Shown here piece by piece: positions 35,701 through 47,700 of a DNA stretch of 64,000 nucleotides (position 1 is its first letter; every line of letters starts with the position of its first letter). The notes below the pieces were generated by a model, which worked only from the letters and a program-made list of their open reading frames with translations, had not been told where the DNA came from and ran no database searches. The stretch lies in NCBI GenBank assembly GCA_963377175.1, contig CAUJNA010001213.1, positions 62,001 through 126,000 of the forward strand. Reading direction: 5' to 3'. A program made the translations under genes and the position numbers. This stretch comes from Effrenium voratum (taxonomy: Eukaryota > Sar > Dinophyceae > Suessiales > Symbiodiniaceae).

Positions 35701-38700
35701 TTTTGTGAATCTTTTGTGTAGTGTGTCGTTTGGCCAAGTGAGCAGACGAATCCAACATGAGCAGTGCCCAAAACCCATCCCCCTTGGTTCATAGCAGTTA
35801 AAAGCACCCCCAGCTACTGCTTTCTCCCACGTCCCAAAAGTCAAGTACTGCCCAAAAGGAAGTGGTTGGGGGCTGCTGGAAAATGGGTTGTTTCCTATTG
35901 GTGTCCCTTTAAAACCACCCGAAAGGGGGTCCACCATTTTGCAAAAAGCATGTAACCCTTCGCAACAATCGTGGTAAGAGCCAAACAGCAATAGGTTTGA
36001 GCGCTGCGCGCTTGGGTAACGTGTTCCGATTGGATCCCTCAGGAGCTCAAGCAGTTGCAGGAGGCGGTGGCAACTGGCGAGGAGGACCGAAGGGGCATAG
36101 GTCAAGTTGGCACACAGCAGTCAGGCTTCGCTAAATTTCCTTTTTTCTTCTTTGTTGCATTTTGCTTGGCTGTCAGGACTTTAACTTTTTGCCAACTCAT
36201 GGGTTTTCCATTAACCCACTAAAAGCTAAACTTTGAGCCGGGGAGCAGAAAGCAACCAAGGTTTGTTTTGTGGTTTGAAACAGCACCTTTGGTGGGGTGA
36301 TGTTAAAAAATGGAATATTTGGAGCCCTGTGAGTTTTAGATGCTTACCTCCAAAAACCACACCTGCAAATGTCACAAGGGGAGACCAGGAGAAGAAACGC
36401 CCATTCATTCATTTGCGCGTGCATTCTTTTGTTTCGGGGGGCTCCTCCAATTTTGAGGTTGCTGCATTGCTTCAAATGCACACGGATCTAAGATGGTTTC
36501 CATTGCTCCCAAAACACTACCCCAGGGTTTCTATGGGATATATAGCCTGTATAGAACCACAATATATCAGGTAGTGGATTGGGTGAAGTGAAAACCACCC
36601 ATGAACCCCCAATAGAGTTTCGGCCACACTACAAGGGTAGAACAAAGCATTTCGTGGTCCCACGGTTTCGGTTCGGGCTAACTTTCAACCCCCGAGTGGA
36701 ATGGATAATTCTGAAACGGGACTCGAGTTGTCTGTGGCAAGTGCTCAAGCTGGATGCGGCGTTCTGTGGCCGTGCGCCTCGTTGCACTGGCCGGGCTGAT
36801 GTTCGCGGCCTGCCGGGGGGCGACCATGGCAACTCCCAGCTGCAAGAATGCCATCATCAACGTGGAGGCGGGTCGCCGTCCGCCATGCGCACCGGAGCCC
36901 CATAGGATGGAGGGATTCCCACGTCCGCACCCACGAGGATCTCCGTTTTGTTTCTTGCCCTGTACTGGCCCAAAGCGAATCGCCCGGTTGACCAAGTCAG
37001 GTTTTCGTGAGTTTGTTCATACTTGGTCAAGGTTCACCTTTTAGTTGCAGGCAGGCCTCTTGGGCAAGTTCCAGGCCCTTTGGGCAAGTTCCAGGCCCTT
37101 TGGGCAAGTGAGTTCATCATCCCTGTACCCTAAAACTATGGGCTGTTTTTGGGTTGGTAATTTGAGAGAGAGCTTTTTCTTCACCCATGAGACTCCTTTG
37201 AACACCCAGTTGTGACATTTTCCTAGCCACCAATTCCCTGAAGTTGCTCAATCGATCGGCTGTTTGTCACTTGTTTTTCCCTTTTCTTCCGGATGTGCAG
37301 CCCCAGCTTTTGCCGATGGTTCTTCTGGTTTTCAGGGCTTTCCCATGCTTTCCCCCTTGCCCCCCAAAAAAACGTCCGAGGCCATGCGTTTTCCCTTCGA
37401 GTGCGAGTCGCCCTTCCTCTTCGCGGTGTACCACCTGGATCGATACCCCGCCGGCACCAAGGAGATGGCACCGGACCCGAGGGCCCGGCGCTCCAAGGAT
37501 CGCGGGTGGTTCGGGAGCCATGGATCGCCGGCCGGTGGGCCGGCGCACTTGCGGTTTCCTTAGCTGGTGGTTGGGGAAGGGGAGCGTTTTGACCAGGAAG
37601 TCTGTAAGGACGTGGTAGGTTGCTCTCCTCGAAGTCTTTCCTTTTTGCTTTACCCACCTCACCTTTGTGGTTTTGCCTTGGCCCAGTGCAGGTTCCAAAA
37701 GGTGATCACCTTTTATTCACCACTGGTGGGAACCTTTGGTTTCCTCGTTCCCTTCTGGTTGGGCTGGTGGATGAAGCCTCAATTGTTCAGAACCGATCTC
37801 AACTTGTGGCCTTTCCTTTTTTATTTGGCATCCACTGAGAAGGAGGTCCCGAAAGGTGATCACCTGCTATTTCGACCTGAGAATCTGTACCAAAATGGTT
37901 TATAATGTACAAGGGCACCTCAGGCACAAATGGACTTGCAAGGGCTGGCAGGTTTGCTTTGGTTTCCTTTGGTTTCCTTTGGTTTCCTTTGGTTTCCTTT
38001 GGTTTGATTTCTGACGCCGAGAATATCAGTTTGATTTATCACAATTGCTGTAATCGTTTGTAGGGGAGTGGAGTGTCTCAAAATGATGAGCCCTCTCAAG
38101 AGTCTCAAGAGTCTGAAGAGTTTAACCGATTCCTATTTTGTGATTCACCCACAAGGTCGGAAGATCGGTGTTGAGGCCTTCGGTTTTCCATTATCCTCAA
38201 CAACAATCCTGCAAATGTGCAGAGAATCGGGTTTGCAATTTTGGAGGAGCCTTTGGGTTGGTTTAAAGGGAGACCAAAAGGCAACCCCGCAATTTCGAAG
38301 GCCCCAACAAGACCAAACAAGACCTCTTGTTGTCCTTTTCTGCCGCCCTTGCGCTGATGGTGTCTCTGGAGCACCCCTGAAGGAGTGGAACATGTACCAT
38401 GGGGATACCATCCCAGGCGCGGAACGGGACTGAGGCCAATTGTGTTTTGAGCAGAAGTCTGGTTTCACAAGCTTGCCCCCAAGTTGGGATTTATTAAATC
38501 GATTTTCCCATGTTCTTGGGCCAAACATGTATAAACCCTTCTAGTTGATGTGCCATACCCCAGCCAGTGCTCGCTTTAGCTTTCTAAACCGAACCTTACC
38601 ACTAAACCACAAGCAAAAAAGTGGATTTGGATTTCAACCACTAAACCACAAGCAAAAAAGTGGATTTGGATTTCAACCACTAAACCACAATTTGGATTAG

Positions 38701-41700
38701 CTCACTTTTGGGCCATGCCAAGCGTTTAAACCCTATGTCCAAAGCGGCTTTTACGTGGTGGACCCGTGCTTGGCGGGGGGGGAAAGCCATGAGGTTCGGA
38801 GATGAGAGGCGAGTCAAACCCCTTTCAGGGACCCAATTCCTCCTCAAAGATGGCAATCCAAGTCCACTTTTTTGCTTTGTTGTGGTTTAGTGGCTGAAAT
38901 CCAAATCCACTTAACTGCTAAACTAATATGTTTGCTCCCCTTACGTCAACCTAGCAAAGACCCGAGCACTTCAGGGGGCGAAGAAGTCAACCTAAGGCTC
39001 CTCAGCGAAGTCGGATATGAGGGCCTAGGCTCAACAAGCCTGACGGAGACAATGCCAAAGGCCATCCTGGTGTTTGCGGTTTTACCTGGCCAGGGGAGTA
39101 AACGCGAAAGGACTTAGGGGGTCGGCACAGCCCCGGAACCGACCTTTTGGTGGCAATGCAGGGTTTTGTTTCAGTGCGAGAGCCGGATGCTTGCCTGGGG
39201 TAGACTTTGGATACATTTTACATTTTAGCAGTGACTCAAAGGGAAGCAAAAAATAGAGCATTCTATAACTGGGCCTAAGTCTAATCTTGTTGTATCAGTG
39301 ATTTCCCACAGCCACAGAGATGACCTCCCTCCCGAAGCTGCAGAAAGGTGGACTCAGGTTCTTTTGGGGAACCTGAGCGGGTTCTAGCAAGTCGCTTGCA
39401 CAGCACAATCATGTGCCTTTTTACATTTGATTCTGGAACCCAGTTCCAAATGGGAGCTTATCTCACAACCCCAGGTAAGGGACCGGCCAAACACGCCCTC
39501 TTGGGAAGTGTTGGGGGGTGGTGTGTCCACCACAGAGGCTTCCCACGACACCCCCACCGGGGCTTCGAGACCATCACAGTGACCCGCCGTGGCTGGGTGG
39601 ACCACACTGACTCTCAGCGAGGAAGTGCGATTCGACCTGAGACCATTTCATGTTGGTTCAAACCCAGGTTTGGTCAATCCATCTATCTTTGGTGCTGATT
39701 TGTTGTTTTTATCTTATCTTATCTATCCATGTATACATCTGAAAATGCGGCTCCGACAAACTGGTGGTTTTCCTTTTTGTTGTCCCTTTACAGCCACGCA
39801 AAGCACGCGGTCCTTAAACACGTCACACCCATACCTGTATCTGACTGTGTACTTATACATATGTATATATAGATATATGTACGTTGATGCATTTTGCTGT
39901 TTCGTCAAACTGGCAACATAATGTGGTTGCTTTCACCTCCCAGTCCCATTCGCAAAAGGTACCCCGCACTGGTGCTGCGCAAAAGGATGCTGTGCAACAT
40001 ATTCCCTGGTCCTCACTGTTTTGCTTCTGAGAGCAAGCTATAGGAGGAAACATGAGACTCTGCTCTCCATGACGCTTAAAAAATGGGGCCATGACCCCTG
40101 AATTTTGGGTAACGACCAACCATTTTTTAAGGGTCAGCAGGAGACTCAGGGAAGAATCTATCACTGCTGGATTTTTTTTCCAGGGTTCTTAACCAAAAGG
40201 AAGTTCTTTTGAGTTTGGCAGCCTTTTTGGGCTGGTTTCAACAGAAGCCCAAAAGAAGCCCATCTTGGTCCCCGAGCTAGGTGCCCGTTCTCACCCCTTT
40301 TTTGGGGGAGGCTTCCCCTACCACAATAGACTACAGAAGAAAGATCGGGTACCAACGTATTCTAAGCTCTCAGAACAGGAGGACCTAGCCATCCATGTGG
40401 GGGTCGTCTGCCTTTCCCCCGGCTGAGGACTCGCTGGGCAACGCGGGCCGCTTCGGGGGCGGGGACGTGCAGTGGATGACCGCAGGCGTCTTGGGGGATG
40501 GTTGGTCGGGGAAAACTGGTCCTATCCCTTCCCCCACCCCAAAAACAAGAAGAAGAAAAAACCTAAATGGCCATGGGTCAAAATCCTTGGCCAAAGTATG
40601 GGGTCAACATTTATTCTAGGGGTTGATTCCTTTTCCCCCTAAGGGTCCCGACTGTTTTGGGCCCTGCAAATGGGTTGTTTTTTGAGGGCTTGTGAGGAAT
40701 TGGTGGGGGTTCTCCATTGGAGGGTCCGGGGGTCTGCATTGGAGGGGTCATGACCCTTAGGTCCTATCCTCTCCCCCCAAAAAACACCTAAAACTCTAGG
40801 GGGTTGATTCCCAATTTTTCAGGGGAAACGCCACCTGCCAATTCTACGGCCTTTTTTCGACGGCCAGTGAGCTGGGATGAAGGGTTGACTGCAGGGCTAC
40901 AAGACAAAAAGCGAGGCAGGATTTTGATGTTTCCTGAAAAGATGGATCCCTGGAAAGAATGGAAATGGAAGGTACCCCTAGAACAGCAGGGTTCCCGAAC
41001 TTCCATACAAAATAAATAAATAAATAAAATCCGAACCCGAAGAAAGCTCTACAGCAAAAACAAGGGCCCGGAAAGGTCACGTTTGAAGCCGCCAGAAAAA
41101 AAGATGCGGACCCCTGGTAAGGGTAGAATGGGCTGTGGCCGGATCCGCATCCCTTGGGCGCCCGTGCGCCCATCCCGTGGGATCCTTCGTTTCCGCGTGA
41201 CACCTCTCCATACCCGGGTTACCCTCTCCATATAGTCTCTCCCTGAGTGTATGGACTTGATACTTTTTGGGCTTGGACAGTTTTAGTGGGAAATGGACAA
41301 ATCCGCTTTTTGTTGGCAAATCCACTCAAGAAGTGAGCGTATGACCAAGGGAGCTCTCGATTCCAGTTGGGGGTGATGCTCGGACTCGTTTGAGCTTCTC
41401 TTCGGGACAAGACGGAGTTGCTTGCTTTTCTCAATTCGTTTGGGTGCGGGAAAACAAAACGGTTTGTGATGTTTGAAGTAGTAGAAACATGCTTGGCAAA
41501 GACGTCCCTGTTTTCAGGAGGGTTTGCTCCTGCAAAACCTCTGTTGTACCTTAGTTTCTTGCACTATGTCCTCCTCGGCGTATCGTTTCCGGCGCCTGGC
41601 ACGCAAAGTTTTTTGTTTTTTCTCTGAGGCAAAGGGATCAACCACTCCGAGATGTTCCCGCTGCTGAACCAGGAGGGCGAGAACGTGCTGGAGCTGTTTC

Positions 41701-44700
41701 AGATCTGGATCAACCTGCCCAAGCGTTCCAAGACCCGCGGTGCTGAGATCGGACAGAGGGCAGAACGGGCAGCGGTTCAGGTTTCGCAAGCTTGTTGATG
41801 GACATGCATCCAAAGTGACCGCCGGAACACCGCCACGGGGCTGTTCCGCCATGTGGTTTTTTCTTTCCGGGCAACCCAAACGAGCGAACGAGTTTCCCAC
41901 AAGAGGGCGCCTCCTGTCGGGGACCGAGTCATTTTCAGATATTTGGCTCTTGAGATTTGTTGAGGGTTAAGAGGGTGCAGGCTGCGAGTCGTCGGAGAAA
42001 AGGACAGCTTGCAATTCAATTTGTAGAACAATGCGTTTGTGGTGTTTTGGGCCCTGAACGTGGTTGCATGGCGTTCTCAATGCAACCTTCGGGGATGACT
42101 TCCCTTCAAGCAAGTTTAGAGGGTATCATTTGATAGACCCAGTGCTCCACGATAGAGGATCTGTGACGCAAGTTGAAGATGTGGCTCAAGCCCATCGACT
42201 AACTATGATTGCTAGTGCTGACTTCCTTATGCTGCTCAAGGATGATTTTATGGTCAAGAAGGAGACCATCACGGTACCCCCCAGCAACACTAACACGGAC
42301 ATGCACAAACAGTTGGAAGGCGACCACCTTTTCCGAAAGGACTTTGCGCTTCCTACGGGTGTGCGCGGTTGCAAACTATTAAACAAAACCATCCTTGGTT
42401 ACCTATGCACCCAGGGCACTTTACTGGCTCCTCGAAAGCACCTAGGCTTTGGTGGCGCCCTTTCCCTTTGTGTGGTAGGGGTTTGCTCACTTTGCCATCA
42501 ACTACAAAAAGCTGATCAACAAATGTCCGATGGCCGCTGGAGGTCTGAGTGTTTCCGAAGTTCGCATAGAGTCATAGAGCACCCGGTTGTCTTGCCTGTC
42601 AACTTCCCCAGAATTAGCTCCCCTTTTTGCTTTTTTGCTTTTTTGGGGTTCCCTTTGTTTTCCACTAACCAGGCAACAAAATGCTGGGGTCCTAATTCCA
42701 GCCAAGAAGATAAGCGGAGCCGCTGGCTGCCTTTAGGGTTGCAAAACTCAAGTGCCAAAGCACAAGGGTAAAGATTGGTATTTCCAGGGCTTGATTCCTG
42801 GTCCATTCTGTTCAACCATCGCTCTTTTTAGAAATCGGATCTGTTTCACCTGGGTTTCTGATGGTTTCCTGAATAAGATAAGGATCCCTGGAAAGAATGG
42901 AAATGGAAGGTACCCCTAGAGTATTGAATCCTTTGGTGCTCCAATTTCCCGAGCCCGTGGTCCCGAGCTGGGCGCCGAATGCCGAGAAATCCCATGGCAG
43001 CTGATCGATCTGAGGATGGTGGAGCCCAGCTTCAAGATGTTCTGGTCCGAGGATTTGCCCGCCGTCCACCAGGCAACTTCCTTTTGGTTAAGAATATGTT
43101 ATTTTTATTTTCCCCTGTTGGTCTTTGAAGGGAATCTATCACTACTGGAATCATTTTTTATGTTTTGCCCGGGGACTTAAGCAAATGGAGGGCAACGACC
43201 AAACGCCGAGAACAAAAGAGACCATCCGGAGAAAAAAGAAACCCGTGCCAACAAAAAGATACCCCACAAAGGGGCTGTTACAGACTTTACTGAGGCCTAT
43301 GTAGACCTTTCAAGCCCAGGTTTGTAAAACCAAAAGTCGACGGGTGTCGGGCGCTCACTTGTTGCTTAAAAGGGGTGATGGAGTTCAGTGGCTTGGGAAG
43401 AGTAGCCTATCCCAGTAACTGCAGCGACAATGGTTGTGGTTTGAGCCCCCAAATGTGTCTTCTTTTTTTAAAGGGGGGCGGGGGAGGTGGAAAGCAATTC
43501 TTAAAGGGCAACCAACATCCTTTACCCCACCTTGCTACAACATGCCTGTTAGCTTGCTGGTTCCCAGTGAGTCACCAACGTTTTGGGAATGCGCCGGACC
43601 CTTCAAAACCGTGTGTGGGGCCCACGGCTTTTCCCCCTTCCATTTGCTTAAGAATATATATATATATATATGTGTGTTTTTCCCCTTGTTGGTTTTGAAG
43701 GGAATCTATCACTACTGGAAATTATTTGACTTGTTTTCCGGGGGGCGGAAAAGCTAAATGGAAGCCCCGAATCACCGGTGAGGCGGACGGCACGGAGGTG
43801 GCCCTTATCGCGGGGCAGCTGCCGGGCTTCAACGCGCCCCCGGCGCCGCCCCCCGACTCCTACGCCACGGATCCGGCCTCGGAGGTGCTGGTGCTGACGC
43901 TGAAGATCCCAGCCCAAGGCGCCGGAGCTCAAGGGACGGGGTCACTTTTTTCGGCTTCTCCAACGCCTAATGTGATGGACAGGGACTTTCCCAAACCAAA
44001 CGTTGATCAATGTACTGGTGCTTTCCATTGAAACGATCGCCACTTTTGGAGGTGCCAAAAAGGAAACTGGAGGAAGCCCTGTTCTGACGACAGGGTTCCT
44101 GACAGATGGTTTTGGGATGTATCCCAGCCAGATGCGAGAGGGAGCCAAGGGAATGACATTGGGTTCATTTTTGGCCGGACGCTGAAGGTTGTCCACTTGG
44201 TGAATAGGTTAGGGGTTGGCGAGAAATTGAAATGAGAGGCGATGATTTCAAGTGACAGGCTCAAGTAATTAAATGCGTTCATTTGTGAAAAAAGGCAACG
44301 TGGTTTCTCCTTTGTTTTAGGGCGGTGCCTGTTTTGGTTTAATCAGCCTGTTGAAACCTAGATCCCGGTCGAGGGCGATTTCGGTCGGCATCGCTTCGAT
44401 CAACATGTCAGATGCGGTCGTTTTCATTGTTTGGGGACATGACGCTGCCGTGCGTTTTGCTGAGCTGAGCGTGGCAGGAAGCTGGACCCTGCCAGCCCAC
44501 ACTGGATCTGTGAAAGGCCTCAGCCGGAACGCCTACATCCACACGGGCAAAGTGACTTGATCTATAGTGGCCTGGGGCGGGGGGGTTTGCCGGAAAGTGT
44601 GCGACATCCGCCTGGGATGCAATCAGTGGAGGCATTGTTTTCGTCTAGATTTTTGTTTGTGATTTCTAGTCAGCTTCCCCCTTGGTGGGAAGGATTGGCG

Positions 44701-47700
44701 GTTTGGGGGTTTGAACCCCTCGCTCTAGAGAAATGGGAAACCACACCTAGCCACCAAACCGCGCTCCAAGTTTTGGAGGGGAGCTGATCTATTGTGAGTC
44801 TGTTGCGAGGATGGATTTGTTTTCCACCTGAACTGGCATAGTTTTTGCGCACTTCACGCCAGCAACAAGTGTTCAACTTGCTTCAGGAAATGGCCGCATT
44901 GGGGGAGATAGGTCTTGGGATCTCCCGTTGTTCTCGGCACAGGTGAGTCGGGTGAGCGGCCAGACGATCACTGGGCAGAAGCGATTGAAGCTCCAGCCGG
45001 ACGTGGAGACGGAGCCTCGGAAATCGAAGATCTGTGAATCTTTGGTGCAGTTTGCTTGGATGTTAGGACTTTAACTTTTTGCCAACTAGTGTGTTTTCCG
45101 TATTAAACCGCTAAAAGTTAGTCACTTTTAGCAGGGGAGCAGAAAGCAACCGAGTAATCTTCATGGAATCCACAAGTCCCTGTGTGCCTGGGGCTCCCAG
45201 GCATGGAATCAACCTAACAAAAAGAAAGCTCCTTTTTCTACCAGGTTCACTGGGCAAGTGAGTATAGTAACGGGCTAGCAGATAGAAGATCATTTACTCT
45301 GTCGGCTCCTAGGTTAGAAAATATGTTGCTGCGTTGATCACCAAACACACTTAGAATAAATGAGGACAGCTAGGATAATTCATTTCTGTTGCAATTCCTG
45401 TGCAACTCCTTGGAATTGGAACATCCTTCAGCGGATCAGCAGATATATTTTTTGAGTCAGGGAATACTTCCGCAAGGGCCTCAATTGATTCAGAATTATT
45501 GTAACTCGCGCTTTCATTTATTATATTTGCACTTTATTCTTCAACTCAAAAAAGTTCAAACGCATTTACTCTAAATTCAGATTCTACCTGCTAGCCCGTT
45601 ACAATAAAGGGTTTGTCACCAGATCTGAATCGGTGTACCTGGGACAAGTGTGTTTTGCTTTGCCCATAGGAGTTTGCGGCGGAGGGGGAGCCCATCGAAG
45701 TGCTGGTGCTGCAGGGCCGGGACATCGGGGAGCCCACGGTGCAGCACCTGATCGCAACCATATCCGTTCGGCTCAAGACGTAGACATGTGTGGACATTTG
45801 TATGTGTATTTATATGGATATAGCATAGAGAGAGAGAGAGAGTTGTATGTATACTTGTATGCTGCATATGGCTTTTTGGTAACGGATCTTTGGACTTTAA
45901 CTTTGTGGGGTCATTTGTACAGAGGTGCATCTTGCTTGGATGATAGGACTTTAACTTGTTAAACCCAACTAATGGGTTTTCCTTCCGTATTAAACCATTA
46001 ACAGTTAAACTTTTAGCAGGGGAGCAGAAGGAAACCGAGTGTATGTGTTAATAATATATATATATAGATCAAGTTGCATACACATGTATACATGTACACT
46101 TTGTGGCTATTTTGGGAACGGATCTTTGGACCTTAACTTTTTGGTTAATACAGTGGATTTGCCGACTTGGACCCACAAGAAATGACAATTGCTTGGTGGA
46201 GGGGTCAACAGAAACCAAGCTTTCATTGGCTCAATAATATGGCGATGTCTTTTTTAAGGGACCCTCCCCCCCCCCAAAACGATTGTAGATTTCCTTGGTT
46301 TTCCGTTTCAAAGGCAACCAAAAAGGGGGGTACCCTCAAAAAGACAGACCCGTATCCGTCTTGTTGGCTCAAGAATATGGGGCTGTTTTTTTGTTTAGGG
46401 GACCCGCTGATGAGCTTACTCAGTTTAGAACAAAGCAAGCGAATGCTGAAGGCAAGATTGTATCTAGCACTGTTGGAGATATGTTGTTCTTTGCTCCAGG
46501 ATATTGAGGCAAATGGAGGCATTGGGGTTTCCTTCAGGGCGATTTACGTTTTTGGGTCGGCCACGTATGATGCAGAACCAGAGGACATGACACATATTTG
46601 TGTACTCCAGGCGTGGGCCAATATGTGGGTCCGCCCCCTTTTGGTTGGTAAACGAAAAGGAAGCCAAAAAAACCGCCTGTGAAGCCCCATGTCTGACTGC
46701 AAGTTTGAAGAAAATCAAGCGCGCGGGCGCATCAGGCCTGCATCTGGCGCTTCAAACTGCCCCATTGGTTCCCGGAAGTTTATACTAATGCCCAAACATT
46801 CCTGCCATTTTAGGAAGTTGACCACCATTTTGAGAATCTATATGGGTGTGTCTTAATTCTGCTTTGGACACCACCAGACCATACAGAAGGTGATGGGTCC
46901 ACTGCAATTCAGAAGAGCAGCTTCGACAATGATCAGGTTTGTGACCACCCCACGGTAAAATAGTGGTCTCTTTGCTTCCCTGAACTTTCCCGAGAAGGGC
47001 ATCCTCAAAGATAGACCCATATTGTTTAGCTTCTAGACCTAAACAGGGATATGTCCAGACCCATATCTAGGTCCCCCAGTAGTGCCCTTTTACCATTTTT
47101 TGGGGGAGTGTTCCCCTACTACTATAGACCACGGAAAGAAAAATCGGGTACCAACTTATTCTAAGCTCTCTGGAGGACCTAGATATTCAGTCCCCAAGTT
47201 AACCCAAGCGGCGAGACAGACCTCTCACCGCAGGCACGGGCCCTTCGTGGGGAACTCGAAGGAGGACATCGCCAAAGCCTTCAGAGACTACCAGGCGAAC
47301 AAAAGTTGGGGGGGGGGGCATCCCAGGGGTCCTCGATTGTTTTTGCTTTCTGGAAGCTCCAAAAGTGGAAAAGGTGGGCAAAACGTGTGAGCAAAAGTGG
47401 CGCACGAGTTGGTTCACAGGGTTCCTCCCTTTCCCTTGGCCTCTCGCTTTTGGCTACACCCCAAAACCTGCTTTTCCAAGAGATCCTCCGAATTGACTGG
47501 AAATTGGAGGTCCTGTAAGGGGCCATGTCGCTTGAACAGGGTTTCCTCCATTTCCCTTTTTGGAATCTCCAAAAGTTTTTGATCGTTTCAAAGGAAGCCA
47601 CCCATAAAATGAGTTGCAACCTTTGGGGAAATCGAGCCCAAATTATCGGCACATTGGCCGTAAGGCTCCGAAACCCATCCCTTTGAAAAGGACTCCCTTG

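Noticed and set aside
42064..42771. 235-codon ORF beginning [12 protein letters not shown]
   Set aside because: Lies wholly in pirin intron 6, matches no family I recognise and runs into sequence with no coding signature; possible relic but not supportable.
24010..46400. Words such as ttggctcaag as spliced-leader relics (24015, 42182, 46366)
   Set aside because: Only 8-10 bases match the dinoflagellate spliced leader and no exon starts follow; chance matches.
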